Below, piece by piece: positions 8,174 to 15,550 of a DNA stretch of 64,000 nucleotides. Both the position numbers and the translations under genes were made by a program. The notes beneath the pieces are model-generated. The model ran no database searches. It worked only from the letters and a program-made list of their open reading frames with translations, and was not told the origin of the DNA. Where the stretch lies: the NCBI RefSeq assembly GCF_008629675.1, contig NZ_VWOX01000003.1, positions 1-64,000 of the forward strand, written 5' to 3'. Within the stretch, counting starts at the first letter, position 1, and each line of letters starts with the position of its first letter. Origin of the DNA: Roseiconus nitratireducens. Its GTDB lineage: Bacteria > Planctomycetota > Planctomycetia > Pirellulales > Pirellulaceae.

Positions 8174-8608
8174 TTGACGCAACCCGGCGGGGCAACCTTG
8201 GCGGAAGCCCGGAGACTATTCGAATCCAACGAAGTCGCGCTGGCATTTGTCCAAGCCCGATCGGCCTGGCTGCCGGCGTTGCTGGTCGCCCACCGTCGAT
8301 CAACCGGTAACTTCAAGAACACCTACAAGACGTCCACTCAGCTCGTCGAAGCGCTGCAGAGCAGCGAGAAGATCCCGCCGGTCCTGGCTGACGATCTAAA
8401 GCAATGCGACGTTGTGGCCGTGATGGGGTCCAACGACGCGAGACGCGTGCAGGAACTCATCGGCGCAGGCGAAGCGGTTCTGCGGGCCACCGAGTCGAAC
8501 AAGGCCCACAAGCGGCGGGAGCAAGCCGCACAGGCCGCGAAGAGACGCCCCGGACTCATCGCACGCCTGGTAACGGCTGCGTGCAGTCTGGTGACCGTCT
8601 CGCACTGA
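8174..8608 (+). CDS. hypothetical basic protein whose C-terminus lies in a repeat
   Basis: This 144-residue frame starts with TTG at 8174; the start is weak. The middle is helical (STQLVEALQSSEKIPPVLAD, then NKAHKRREQAAQAAKRR). The last 25 residues (from about 8532) are encoded by copy 1 of the 156-bp repeat. The native C-terminus may therefore have been replaced when the repeat inserted. It could be a truncated gene rather than an intact one. Confidence 0.4.
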   Translation: MTQPGGATLAEARRLFESNEVALAFVQARSAWLPALLVAHRRSTGNFKNTYKTSTQLVEALQSSEKIPPVLADDLKQCDVVAVMGSNDARRVQELIGAGEAVLRATESNKAHKRREQAAQAAKRRPGLIARLVTAACSLVTVSH

Positions 8609-8687
8609 TCCGTCGAAAGAAGGGCTGGCGGGTCGCCCCAACCCGCCGCCTCGATCGATTCTAGCCCACGCGGGGAAGCCGTGCGGG
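8532..8687. repeat. 156-bp dispersed repeat, copy 1
   Basis: This aligns without gaps to 9564-9719, with about 9 mismatches in 156 positions by eye (roughly 94% identity). Similarity resumes after a variable middle at 8852-8880, which matches 9801-9829 with 4 mismatches. The whole unit is therefore about 350 bp here and about 265 bp in copy 2. It contains no transposase. Copy 1 begins inside a coding frame. The bases from 8688 to 8969 hold only the variable part of this unit and no gene. Confidence 0.85.
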
Positions 8688-8969
8688 AAAAAACCCAGGG
8701 GACACTGGTGGCGCGGGCTTGATCGTGGTGTGAGAGACACGATTGGCCGGCCCACCGGCTTATCCAACCCGCGGACTCGCAACTGCGTCCGCGGCAACCG
8801 CCGGCAGTTCAGGACGCCCCCAGACGCCGGCATTGAGCCAACAAAAAAATCCAGACCATGGCATGCCGACCAAGTCGGAACAGTCCCCGAAATTCGTGAT
8901 GGAGCAGCAAGCAGCTGCCACCCAAGGGGACGAAGTCCGCGCCGGCCGGGTCAGCACTCAAAGAATCAT

Positions 8970-9368
8970 TCACTTCTGCGTCCGCAGAAATTCCTTCTTG
9001 GCTTTTGCAGAAGTGAACTTGATTCGGGCATCGCCGGAAACGTTCACCGATAAACTCGTCGGCGACTTCGCCGAGATCGTCAAACGCGTACCAGTGATGA
9101 AACTATTACCATCGGATGCGCAGCTTGCGTTGACGAAAACGGCTTGCGATCCACGAAACTGAACACGCTCGCACGTGACAATTAGGCCCGTTACGTCAGA
9201 TGCGCCGACACCAACAGACGCCGGCAAAAGCAGAATCCCGCCATCGTCTGGTTGAACTTCAAATCGCAATTTCTGGGGTTCGTTGGCGTTTTGGACATCC
9301 GCCGCAAGGCAGGACAGCGAGGCACCAATGGCGAACGCTAGCGACATCACGCATTGAGGGATTCCCAT
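8970..9368 (-). CDS. small exported protein
   Basis: This protein has 132 residues from the ATG at 9368, with GGAGC 6-10 bases upstream as a good ribosome binding site. An N-terminal signal peptide (CVMSLAFAIGASLSCLAADV) probably ends at the Ala-Ala near residue 24. The mature part is beta-rich (LRFEVQPDDGGILLLPASVG, then TGLIVTCERVQFRGSQAVFV) with a basic end. It sits between the two copies of the 156-bp repeat. No family is recognised. Confidence 0.55.
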   Translation of the reverse strand: MGIPQCVMSLAFAIGASLSCLAADVQNANEPQKLRFEVQPDDGGILLLPASVGVGASDVTGLIVTCERVQFRGSQAVFVNASCASDGNSFITGTRLTISAKSPTSLSVNVSGDARIKFTSAKAKKEFLRTQK

Positions 9369-9563
9369 TTTCTTGCTCCGTGTGAATTCGGGGACGTGTA
9401 GCCCCGGAGGGTACCACGGTTCAGCAATCTGGCGGAATCGCAGTTTGCGTCCCCAAGTCGCCCGGCTCATTCCCGCGATGGGTTCAGTCGGGGCAGCTCC
9501 CTCGCAATGAACAGGTACGCCAGAACGACGGCAACGATGAGAATCAGAACGGCAACTAAGAAT
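9369..9563. other. spacer with a possible remnant of a small membrane protein
   Basis: On the minus strand 9467-9563 encodes a convincing transmembrane stretch (LFLVAVLILIVAVVLAYLFI) ending ARELPRLNPSRE and a stop. The frame runs upstream directly into copy 2 of the 156-bp repeat and has no start codon of its own. It may be the 3' end of a gene beheaded by the repeat. Confidence 0.35.
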
Positions 9564-9719
9564 AGGCCGCGAAGAGACGCCCCGGACTCATCGCACGCCT
9601 GGCAACGGCTGCGTGCGGTCTGGTGACCGTCTCGCACTGATCCATCGGAAGAAGGGCAGGCGTGTCGCCCCAACCCGCCGCCTGGATCGATTCTAGCCCG
9701 CGTGGGGAAGCCGTGCGGG
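9564..9719. repeat. 156-bp dispersed repeat, copy 2
   Basis: This is the ungapped counterpart of 8532-8687 in the same orientation, with related sequence continuing to about 9829. Its left edge abuts the start-less transmembrane frame on the minus strand. The interval 9720-9917 contains the repeat's variable tail and no gene. Confidence 0.85.
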
Positions 9720-9917
9720 GGAAAACCAGAGGCCAATTATGCCGGCGGTGACGGGCCGCACACAGTCCGTCGCCGGCCGGTTTTGACTCAGAAAGACACC
9801 CGGACCATGGCACGCCGCCCAGGTCGGAAAAACCGCCGGAAAACGCCGCTGGGACAGCCGGACTGTCACCCAGGATGGCCGACGGCCGCACCCAGATCAG
9901 CCAGAGAGCTTCAAGTT

Positions 9918-10370
9918 TCAGACTCTGGTTTTGGTGAATGGTTCGCCGAGGCCCTTTTCAACCAGTGCCTCAAGTTGGATCAACCGACCGTTGATGATCG
10001 CGGCTTTTGCATCCCCGATGTAATCCGAAAACGAACTGAAATAGGCTACGCTAGTCGAACCTGGTTCGTCGGGCAGGCATAGATACCTGGCAACCATTGA
10101 TGCGTTGTAGAGCGGTCGAAACTGCTTGTAGATGTCCTTGTGGTGGACACGAAGTCTTTCCAAGCGGCGAAAGTGGCTGGTGCTGACACTCCCGTGTCGT
10201 TTCGCCAGTAAAGCTTCAACAAGTTGGATGGCTTTATAAAAAGCGATCGTTGCCACCCACTCATCGTGTGGATTCCGCGCGTCTTCGATTAGAGCCACCA
10301 ACGCGTCATGATTCCGTTCAACAAGCCTGAGTCGGTCTTTAACCGTCGTTTCCGCCACGCTGAATCTCAA
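9918..10370 (-). CDS. HEPN-like helical protein
   Basis: This 150-residue, all-helical protein has the pattern of small HEPN proteins: WVATIAFYKAIQLVEALLAK (residues about 38-57), GSVSTSHFRRLERL, then IYKQFRPLYNASMVARYL. The usual catalytic RX4-6H is not evident, so it may be a structural or sensing HEPN rather than an RNase. It overlaps the preceding gene (stop at 10339, start here at 10370) by 32 bp, so the two are coupled. The overlap and isolation in accessory DNA suggest a two-component module such as toxin-antitoxin or defence. That role is inference. Confidence 0.6.
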   Translation of the reverse strand: MRFSVAETTVKDRLRLVERNHDALVALIEDARNPHDEWVATIAFYKAIQLVEALLAKRHGSVSTSHFRRLERLRVHHKDIYKQFRPLYNASMVARYLCLPDEPGSTSVAYFSSFSDYIGDAKAAIINGRLIQLEALVEKGLGEPFTKTRV

Positions 10371-10869
10371 AATTTGTCGTTGGGTGCATGAACGACGAAA
10401 GTGAATCGCTCGGAACGTTGGGAATTGATAGAACGCTCAGAGTGATGTCTCGCAGATCGGGATCGTTCGCGAGTTCAATGTCGAGATCGCTCAGCGCATC
10501 TTCGAAATCCGAGTCGTATTTGGTGGATTTCGTTACGACGAGAAACAAAAGCTGAGAATCACGGAGAGTGACATAGGCTTTAGCCACGCCGGTCTGACCG
10601 CTAAGCCAACTACCAAGTCGCTTGACGAGGATCGAAAATTGCAGCTCGTATTCCTCTGCTTGCAATTGCATCTGGCAAGCATTGATCACATCACGGAATC
10701 GTAAAGTGAACCGATCTTGACTTTCAGGCTCCAGCGTGACCTGACCGTCGACATCAAGCCATCGGATGATCAGCGCTTGCCGAGAATCACGTGCCGTTGT
10801 GTTTGTCACTGGATCAGCGAGTGAGTGGGGTGGAGAAGACGACGGAGGATTTATTGTAGTCAACGTCAA
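10339..10869 (-). CDS. hypothetical partner of the HEPN-like protein
   Basis: This protein has up to 176 residues. The only far-upstream start is TTG at 10869, and a GTG 20 codons later is an alternative. After a Ser/Pro/Thr-rich N-terminus comes an alpha/beta region (ALIIRWLDVDGQVTLEPE, RFTLRFRDVINACQMQLQAE, AYVTLRDSQLLFLVVTKS) and an acidic C-terminal part (EDALSDLDIELANDPDLRDI). No membrane segment or known motif is visible. The 32-bp overlap with the HEPN-like gene argues for a functional pair; it might be the antitoxin, sensor or effector. Confidence 0.55.
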   Translation of the reverse strand: MTLTTINPPSSSPPHSLADPVTNTTARDSRQALIIRWLDVDGQVTLEPESQDRFTLRFRDVINACQMQLQAEEYELQFSILVKRLGSWLSGQTGVAKAYVTLRDSQLLFLVVTKSTKYDSDFEDALSDLDIELANDPDLRDITLSVLSIPNVPSDSLSSFMHPTTNFEIQRGGNDG

Positions 10870-11070
10870 AGTGGGTGGTGTGTCTTAAACGAAATGATGT
10901 CGCTTCACGTCTACGGCGATTTTCGAGGCAGAGAATAAGCATTTTATCGCCTTGAGCAACCAGGCTTGTTTTTTGTGAACACTGATTCGGTTGTGCTCAA
11001 ATCCGTTGGCGAGATAGCGTCCCACCAAGCACAAAACAGGAGCACTTGGTAGCCCCGAGGTAGCCCCGGA
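10870..11070. other. spacer between accessory block and tRNA-Leu
   Basis: No convincing gene is present. A direct repeat of GGTAGCCCCG occurs at 11048-11057 and 11060-11069, just before the tRNA terminator. This is where an integration scar could lie, but I see no copy of the tRNA 3' end here. Confidence 0.4.
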
Positions 11071-11108
11071 TAAAAAAGATGCCGCTTCCCTTATAAGAGA
11101 AACGGCAT
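11071..11108 (-). terminator. rho-independent terminator of tRNA-Leu
   Basis: On the minus strand a 14-pair hairpin with two mismatches (11079-11108) begins at the tRNA discriminator base and is followed by TCTTTTTTA. It is a textbook intrinsic terminator directly abutting the tRNA. Confidence 0.85.
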
Positions 11109-11189
11109 AGGGCTGACAGGAGTCGAACCTGCACTTCCGAAGAAACTGGAACCTAAATCCAGCGCGTCTGCCAGTTCCGCCACAGCCCC
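11108..11189 (-). tRNA. tRNA-Leu(TAG)
   Basis: The 82-nt class II tRNA has an acceptor stem GGGGCTG/CAGCCCT (one G-U pair). The anticodon loop centres on TAG (GGATTTAGGTTCC), the long variable arm is TTTCTTCGGAAGT, and the T arm is GGTTCGACTCC. CCA is not encoded. It is the boundary between the accessory block and the core genes and is a typical integration target. Confidence 0.95.
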
Positions 11190-11346
11190 GTTCGCTCAAT
11201 AGTCGACCGGATCAGAATTTCGACCGAAGACGCAAACAACCACGCGGCAACTGTCTGCCGCCAGGTGTGCCCAACCGACATCTCCGGTACTCGCTCACAA
11301 CGGCGTCGGCCATGATCGCGTCGGTCACTGCCCCAGGGCAAGGGAC

Positions 11347-11377
11347 CGACGGAGGATGACGTCGCGAAGCTCCGTCG
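11347..11377 (-). terminator. hairpin downstream of rplI
   Basis: CGACGGAG and CTCCGTCG form a perfect 8-bp stem with a 15-base loop, starting one base after the rplI stop on the minus strand. There is no U-run, so it could serve rho-dependent termination or 3' stabilisation. Confidence 0.5.
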
Positions 11378-11378
11378 T

Positions 11379-11918
11379 TCAGGAAGCGCTGGCAGGCAAC
11401 TCTTCCGTTGCGGTGGGAACCACCCAGACCTTCAGGCTCGCGTCGACTTCGCTGTGCAAATGAACGCGAACGGTGTAAAGACCGAGCTCTTTCAGCGGGC
11501 CGTCCAGCCGGATCTGGTCCTGTGCCAAGTGGAAATCGGCTTCCTTCAGAGCGTCCACGATTTCGTGAGCCCCGACGCTGCCGTACAAATGCCCTTCGTC
11601 GTTGGCGTTCGCTTCGATGGTGATCGATTGCTTGCCCAACTCGTCGGCCAAATCCTGGTAGCTCTTCAGCTTTGCCAATTCCAACGCACGCAGTTTCTCG
11701 CGGTGCTTCTCGACCATCCGCTTGTGGTGATCGGTCGCGATCGTCGCCATGCCCTGGGGCAGCAGATAATTTCGAGCGAAGCCCGGCTTGACTTCGACAA
11801 TGTCGCCTTGCTTGCCGAGATGCTCGACATTGTGGATCAACAACAACTGGATCCCGCCATGCTCGCCTTTGGGAAGACGCTTGTAGGGTCGTTTATAGGT
11901 TCGGCCGTTGCGCGACAT
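11379..11918 (-). CDS. rplI: 50S ribosomal protein L9 (bL9)
   Basis: This 179-residue protein has the L9 N-terminal signature after a short extension: QLLLIHNVEHLGKQGDIVEV, then KPGFARNYLLPQG (residues about 24-56). A central helix and the C-terminal domain (GSVGAHEIVDALKE) follow. bL9 binds 23S rRNA domain V and spans the subunit. The basic N-terminal extension (RNGRTYKRPYKRLPKGEHGG) is absent from typical L9, which is about 150 residues and starts near the IHNVEHLG motif. It is the last gene of the leftward rplY-pth-rpsF-ssb-rplI run, 72 bp after ssb. Confidence 0.95.
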   Translation of the reverse strand: MSRNGRTYKRPYKRLPKGEHGGIQLLLIHNVEHLGKQGDIVEVKPGFARNYLLPQGMATIATDHHKRMVEKHREKLRALELAKLKSYQDLADELGKQSITIEANANDEGHLYGSVGAHEIVDALKEADFHLAQDQIRLDGPLKELGLYTVRVHLHSEVDASLKVWVVPTATEELPASAS

Positions 11919-11990
11919 CGTAATGCTCTAACAAATGAATCGGTGAAAGGTGGGTTGGAATTCTCGTAGGCGGGCCGCCACGGGAAAGTT

Positions 11991-12485
11991 TTAAAATGGA
12001 ATGTTCGGATCGTCGTAACCCGCTCCGCCGCCGGTCGGCTGGGCGTCGCGCGGGGAAGAATCGGCGGAGTAACTCTCGTCGGAGTCATACGCCCCGTGGT
12101 CTTCGGAGGCCTGCGAGGCCGCACGGTGTGAGGATCCGCCGCCTGAACCACCGCCGGTGCGACTGCCCAGCATTTGCATTTTCTCGCCGACCACTCGCAA
12201 CTTGCTTCGCTTCTGACCGTCGGTCTCCCATCGATCTAGCTTCAAACGGCCCTCGACCAGCAGCGGCGAACCCTTTTGCAGGTACTCACTGGCGACTTCC
12301 GCATTGCGGCCCCACAGCGTGACGTCGACGAACGTGGCTTCGTCGACCCATTCGCCGCTGGAGGTCTTGCGGCGATCGTTGACGGCGATCGTGATCTCGG
12401 CGACGGCCAGCCCGCTGGGGATGTACCGCAATTCGATGTCGCGCGTCAAATTCCCTACCAAAACGACGCGGTTGTAGCTAGCCAT
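11991..12485 (-). CDS. ssb: single-stranded DNA-binding protein
   Basis: This protein has 164 residues from the ATG at 12485, with GAAGAGGA about 5 bases upstream. The OB fold occupies residues 1-110 ([56 protein letters not shown]). A Gly/Ser-rich linker follows, and the protein ends in DDPNIPF, the acidic tip that recruits replication and repair partners. It sits between rpsF and rplI as in many bacteria. Confidence 0.97.
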   Translation of the reverse strand: MASYNRVVLVGNLTRDIELRYIPSGLAVAEITIAVNDRRKTSSGEWVDEATFVDVTLWGRNAEVASEYLQKGSPLLVEGRLKLDRWETDGQKRSKLRVVGEKMQMLGSRTGGGSGGGSSHRAASQASEDHGAYDSDESYSADSSPRDAQPTGGGAGYDDPNIPF

Positions 12486-12865
12486 GTCAGTCCTCTTCGT
12501 CTTGGGGGGAATCGATTGAAAGTTAAGTTGCCGGTCAGACGGTGCCGCGCGGCAGCGTCCTGCACGTCGGCACAAGACCCCGAACGCCCCCCGCAGGATC
12601 CGTTTTGACGTGTTCGAACTCCGATGAATCCTCAGGAGCCGATTCGGTATCCTAAAGGAAAACCGCTGTTTTCGGAAGGTGCAAGCTGCGACCATCAACG
12701 AAGCAATTCGGCCCTGTCACCGGAAGAAACAGGAACCGGGCGATTACCGGCTGAGCCGCCGAAACGGCGCCAAATTCACGCCCGGAAAGGACTGGAAGCC
12801 CGGAAAAACCGGCTGCAACGATTGTTTCTCCGGTAATACTCACCAGCCCACGCCAACGGTCGCAA
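12486..12865. other. 380-bp gap between rpsF and ssb
   Basis: This is where rpsR (bS18) or a promoter would be expected. No S18-like frame is seen on either strand. The bases nearest ssb contain its ribosome binding site; a separate promoter for ssb-rplI is likely but not recognisable by eye. Confidence 0.5.
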
Positions 12866-13255
12866 TCAGCTGGAGGCTTCTTGCGTTTCCGGTGCCGCTT
12901 GCTCTTCGTCTTGCGCGGGCGCAGCCTCGCCACGGGCATTCGCCAGAATGGGCTCCACCAATCGCGGATCCAGCTTCAAGGTCATCTGGCGGATCACCGG
13001 TTCGCAAAGGTGGAACGCGCGGTCCAACTTCGGCACGTCGGCGCCTTCCATTTCAAAGTAGGTCAGCCAATAGGTGCCCTTCTGGTGCCCGTCGATCGGG
13101 TAGGCCAGCTTCTGCTCCATCCACAGCCGATTGACTTCGACCTTGCCACCGGCTTCGGTGATCAGGTTTTCGATCTGCTTGCCGACGCCACCGGGGTCGC
13201 GAGCGTATTGATTGCTATCCAGGATGCAAAGCGTTTCGTAAGTGTTCTTCGCCAC
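12866..13255 (-). CDS. rpsF: 30S ribosomal protein S6 (bS6)
   Basis: This 129-residue protein has an S6 fold with NTYETLCILDSNQYARDPGG at the N-terminus and the conserved NRLWMEQKLAYPIDGHQKGT, then YWLTYFEM. The tail from about residue 112 is Ala/Glu/Gln-rich and disordered. bS6 normally pairs with bS18 on the 30S platform; the S18 gene is not adjacent. It lies 83 bp after pth on the same strand. Confidence 0.96.
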   Translation of the reverse strand: MAKNTYETLCILDSNQYARDPGGVGKQIENLITEAGGKVEVNRLWMEQKLAYPIDGHQKGTYWLTYFEMEGADVPKLDRAFHLCEPVIRQMTLKLDPRLVEPILANARGEAAPAQDEEQAAPETQEASS

Positions 13256-13338
13256 GGCTTTCGTCTTCTTCTCTTAATGTTGCGTCCGGCCTGCGACACG
13301 CGGCCGCCAACGCAAGAGGGGAAAGGGTTTGGTCTTGG

Positions 13339-14031
13339 TCAGTCTTCGGTCGGATCCGACCGCCGAGTCGGAGACGCTGCAGATTCCTGCTGGCGGGGTT
13401 CCGGCTGGGGGTTCGACGGGGTGGATGTTTCGTTCTGTTCAGCCTTCCGACGTTTCGGCTTGGGATTCGGCTTGACGTTGAACTGGTTCATGGCCTGGCC
13501 GACGCCTTCGGTCGCCCAGCAGATCGCTGCCTGGGCCGCCCGACTGGTCGCGGTCTCAAACGTTTCGTGTTCCGTCTTGGAGAATTTCCCCAACACGTAA
13601 TCGGTGACCGACCAACCTTCGGGCGGCCGATCAATTCCGACACGCAACCGCGGAAACGACTCCGTGCCGAGATGTCGGATGATGTCTTTGATTCCATTTT
13701 GCCCACCGGCGCTGCCGCTGGGACGAACTCGCAACTGACCGCCGGCGAGATTCAGATCATCGCAAACGACCAGGACGTCGCAAAGTTCCAGTTTAAAAAA
13801 CTCGACCGCCTTCCGAACACTCCGTCCGCTGGCGTTCATGAACGTCCCGGGACACAAGATGGCGAGTTTTTCACCACCAACGTTGCCCTCGGCAAGCTCA
13901 CCTTCGAATTTCACCTTGGCGGCCCCAGCGCCGGTCAGCACCGCGACCTTCGACGCCACCATGAAACCGACATTGTGCCGCGTCTGCTCGTACTTTCGGC
14001 CGGGATTGCCCAGCCCCACAATCAACTTCAT
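13339..14031 (-). CDS. pth: peptidyl-tRNA hydrolase with long C-terminal tail
   Basis: This 230-residue enzyme releases peptides from prematurely dropped peptidyl-tRNAs. Visible signatures are VGLGNPGRKYEQTRHNVGF with N9 and catalytic H19, LAILCPGTFMNASGRSV, VVCDDLNLAGGQLRVRPSGS and GGQNGIKDIIRHLGTE with RLRVGIDRP. The catalytic domain ends near residue 190. The last 40 residues are a charged, Pro/Gln-rich extension not seen in the roughly 194-residue E. coli enzyme. It lies 46 bp after rplY, a common pairing. Confidence 0.95.
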   Translation of the reverse strand: MKLIVGLGNPGRKYEQTRHNVGFMVASKVAVLTGAGAAKVKFEGELAEGNVGGEKLAILCPGTFMNASGRSVRKAVEFFKLELCDVLVVCDDLNLAGGQLRVRPSGSAGGQNGIKDIIRHLGTESFPRLRVGIDRPPEGWSVTDYVLGKFSKTEHETFETATSRAAQAAICWATEGVGQAMNQFNVKPNPKPKRRKAEQNETSTPSNPQPEPRQQESAASPTRRSDPTED

Positions 14032-14077
14032 CGCGGCCTCGAATCGCCACAGGGTTGCCCGCTACCGGGCTGCCCCA

Positions 14078-14713
14078 CTATTCGGCCGATGCTTCTTCCG
14101 ACTCGTCAGGAGCGGACGCTTCGACCATTTCCGGTTCAGCACCCACTTCCTCGGCCGGTTCTTCCTCGACGACACGCGGTGCCTCGACGTGGAAAATCAC
14201 GGTTTCGGCGGGCGTGACCAGCTCCACCTTGGCCGGCAACGCGAGATCACCGGCGCTGCGATGTTCGCCCATCGCCACGCTAGCGATATTGATCGTCAGC
14301 TGATTGGGGATGGCGACGGCGGGGCACTCGACCTCGACTTCCGAGGCGTTTTCGATCGCGATCCCGCCTTCTTTGGACCCCTTGGATTCACCTTTGAACT
14401 TGATCGGGACGGTGACGACGACCTTCTCGTTCATGTTCACGCGTTGCAAGTCGACGTGCAGCACTTCGATCCCCAACGGATCAAACTGCAAATCGCTGAC
14501 GAGAGCCGTATCCTTGACGTCACCTTCCAGCTCCACAATTTTGCTGTGGTGACGCAGAATCGCTTCCACCGTCTTCTGTTCGATCGACAGATGCTCGTTC
14601 GCTTCTTTGTGCCCGTAGAGGACCGCCGGGACTTGTCCGGACTTTCGCAATCGACGCGACGCGGCCGTTCCCAGGCTGCCGTCACGTTTCTGAACCTTGA
14701 CCACTTCCGCCAT
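14078..14713 (-). CDS. rplY: 50S ribosomal protein L25 / general stress protein CTC (bL25)
   Basis: This 211-residue, two-domain (CTC-type) bL25 has an N-terminal 5S rRNA-binding domain with ASRRLRKSGQVPAVLYGHKE and LQFDPLGIEVLHVDLQRVN. The C-terminal beta domain runs from about residue 100 (VVTVPIKFKGESKGSKEGG), and the tail after residue 185 is Glu-rich. It is the first gene of the leftward rplY-pth-rpsF-ssb-rplI run, so its promoter should lie in 14714-14760. Confidence 0.94.
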   Translation of the reverse strand: MAEVVKVQKRDGSLGTAASRRLRKSGQVPAVLYGHKEANEHLSIEQKTVEAILRHHSKIVELEGDVKDTALVSDLQFDPLGIEVLHVDLQRVNMNEKVVVTVPIKFKGESKGSKEGGIAIENASEVEVECPAVAIPNQLTINIASVAMGEHRSAGDLALPAKVELVTPAETVIFHVEAPRVVEEEPAEEVGAEPEMVEASAPDESEEASAE

Positions 14714-14967
14714 CGCGGATCACCCTGACATCAGTATTGTGCTGTTTTTTTCGAGGCCAAATGGGGCCGGAGCAGACACGGCAAGGCCCTTTGGCACGCC
14801 GCTACCGTTGCGGCGAAGCGGGTAAGTATGCCAGGGCCAGCCAACTCTGCAAGCCCAAACCGCCCTTGCGACCCGGCTCGATGCGCCCCCGGCACGCGTC
14901 GTTGCATCGGTCGCTTCCCACCGAACGATCTCCGGCCGCAGATCCGGCCCCGTCCGCCCCCGCCCAT

Positions 14968-15293
14968 GGGGACAGAGCACTCGAGGAGATCGGACGGGCG
15001 TGCGGAGCCTCAGGAAACTACTTCAATCCGAATGACAAGCATTTCCATCTGGTGCTCTGTCCCCAGCCACGTTTCCCAGCCCGTTGGGCTGGGCTGGGCA
15101 AACACCGGGGCGTTGCCCCGGAACAACCGGTCCCCACCGCCCGGCACCAACCGGGGACAGAGCACCAACCGGGGACAGAGCACCAACCGGGGACAGAGCA
15201 CCAACCGGGGACAGAGCACCAACCGGGGACAGAGCACCAACCGGGGACAGAGCACCAACCGGGGGCAGAACGCCCGACTTGGGGACAGAGCAC
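14968..15293. repeat. GGGGACAGAGCAC tag region A with seven 18-bp tandem units
   Basis: A forward tag lies at 14968-14980 and an inverted one (GGTGCTCTGTCCCC) at 15051-15064. A core rich in CCCAGCCCGTTGGGCTGGG follows at about 15078-15130. Seven tandem 18-bp units (CACCAACCGGGGACAGAG and close variants) fill about 15145-15270, and a last forward tag sits at 15281-15293. The tag and the core recur at 26.1-26.6 kb. Apparent long ORFs here on both strands are translations of the repeat. The rest of 14714-15550 shows no gene. Confidence 0.9.
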
Positions 15294-15550
15294 TTGGGGG
15301 GGTTTTTCTCCGACCGGTTTGCCGTTGGTGCGTCTTTCGAGAGCGAAACCGCCGAATGCGGCTCGTCTGGCGGTGCCGCATCTCGATTGTGTGATCGCCG
15401 GCCGGGTCAGCCCCCCTTTGCACGCGAACCGTCGCAGGCGAACCTGACGCGTACGGCCGGTCCATCGGATCCGCTGCGGAGCCCCGCCGGTCGAATCCCT
15501 GTCGGCCCTCCGTCGATCTCCGCGGAGGCCCCTCGGTCCGTGAGAAACGA

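Noticed and set aside
12486..12865. Search for rpsR between rpsF and ssb
   Set aside because: No S18-like sequence was seen in any frame.
15145..15270. Possible CRISPR-like array
   Set aside because: The units are contiguous, with no unique spacers, and no cas gene is present.
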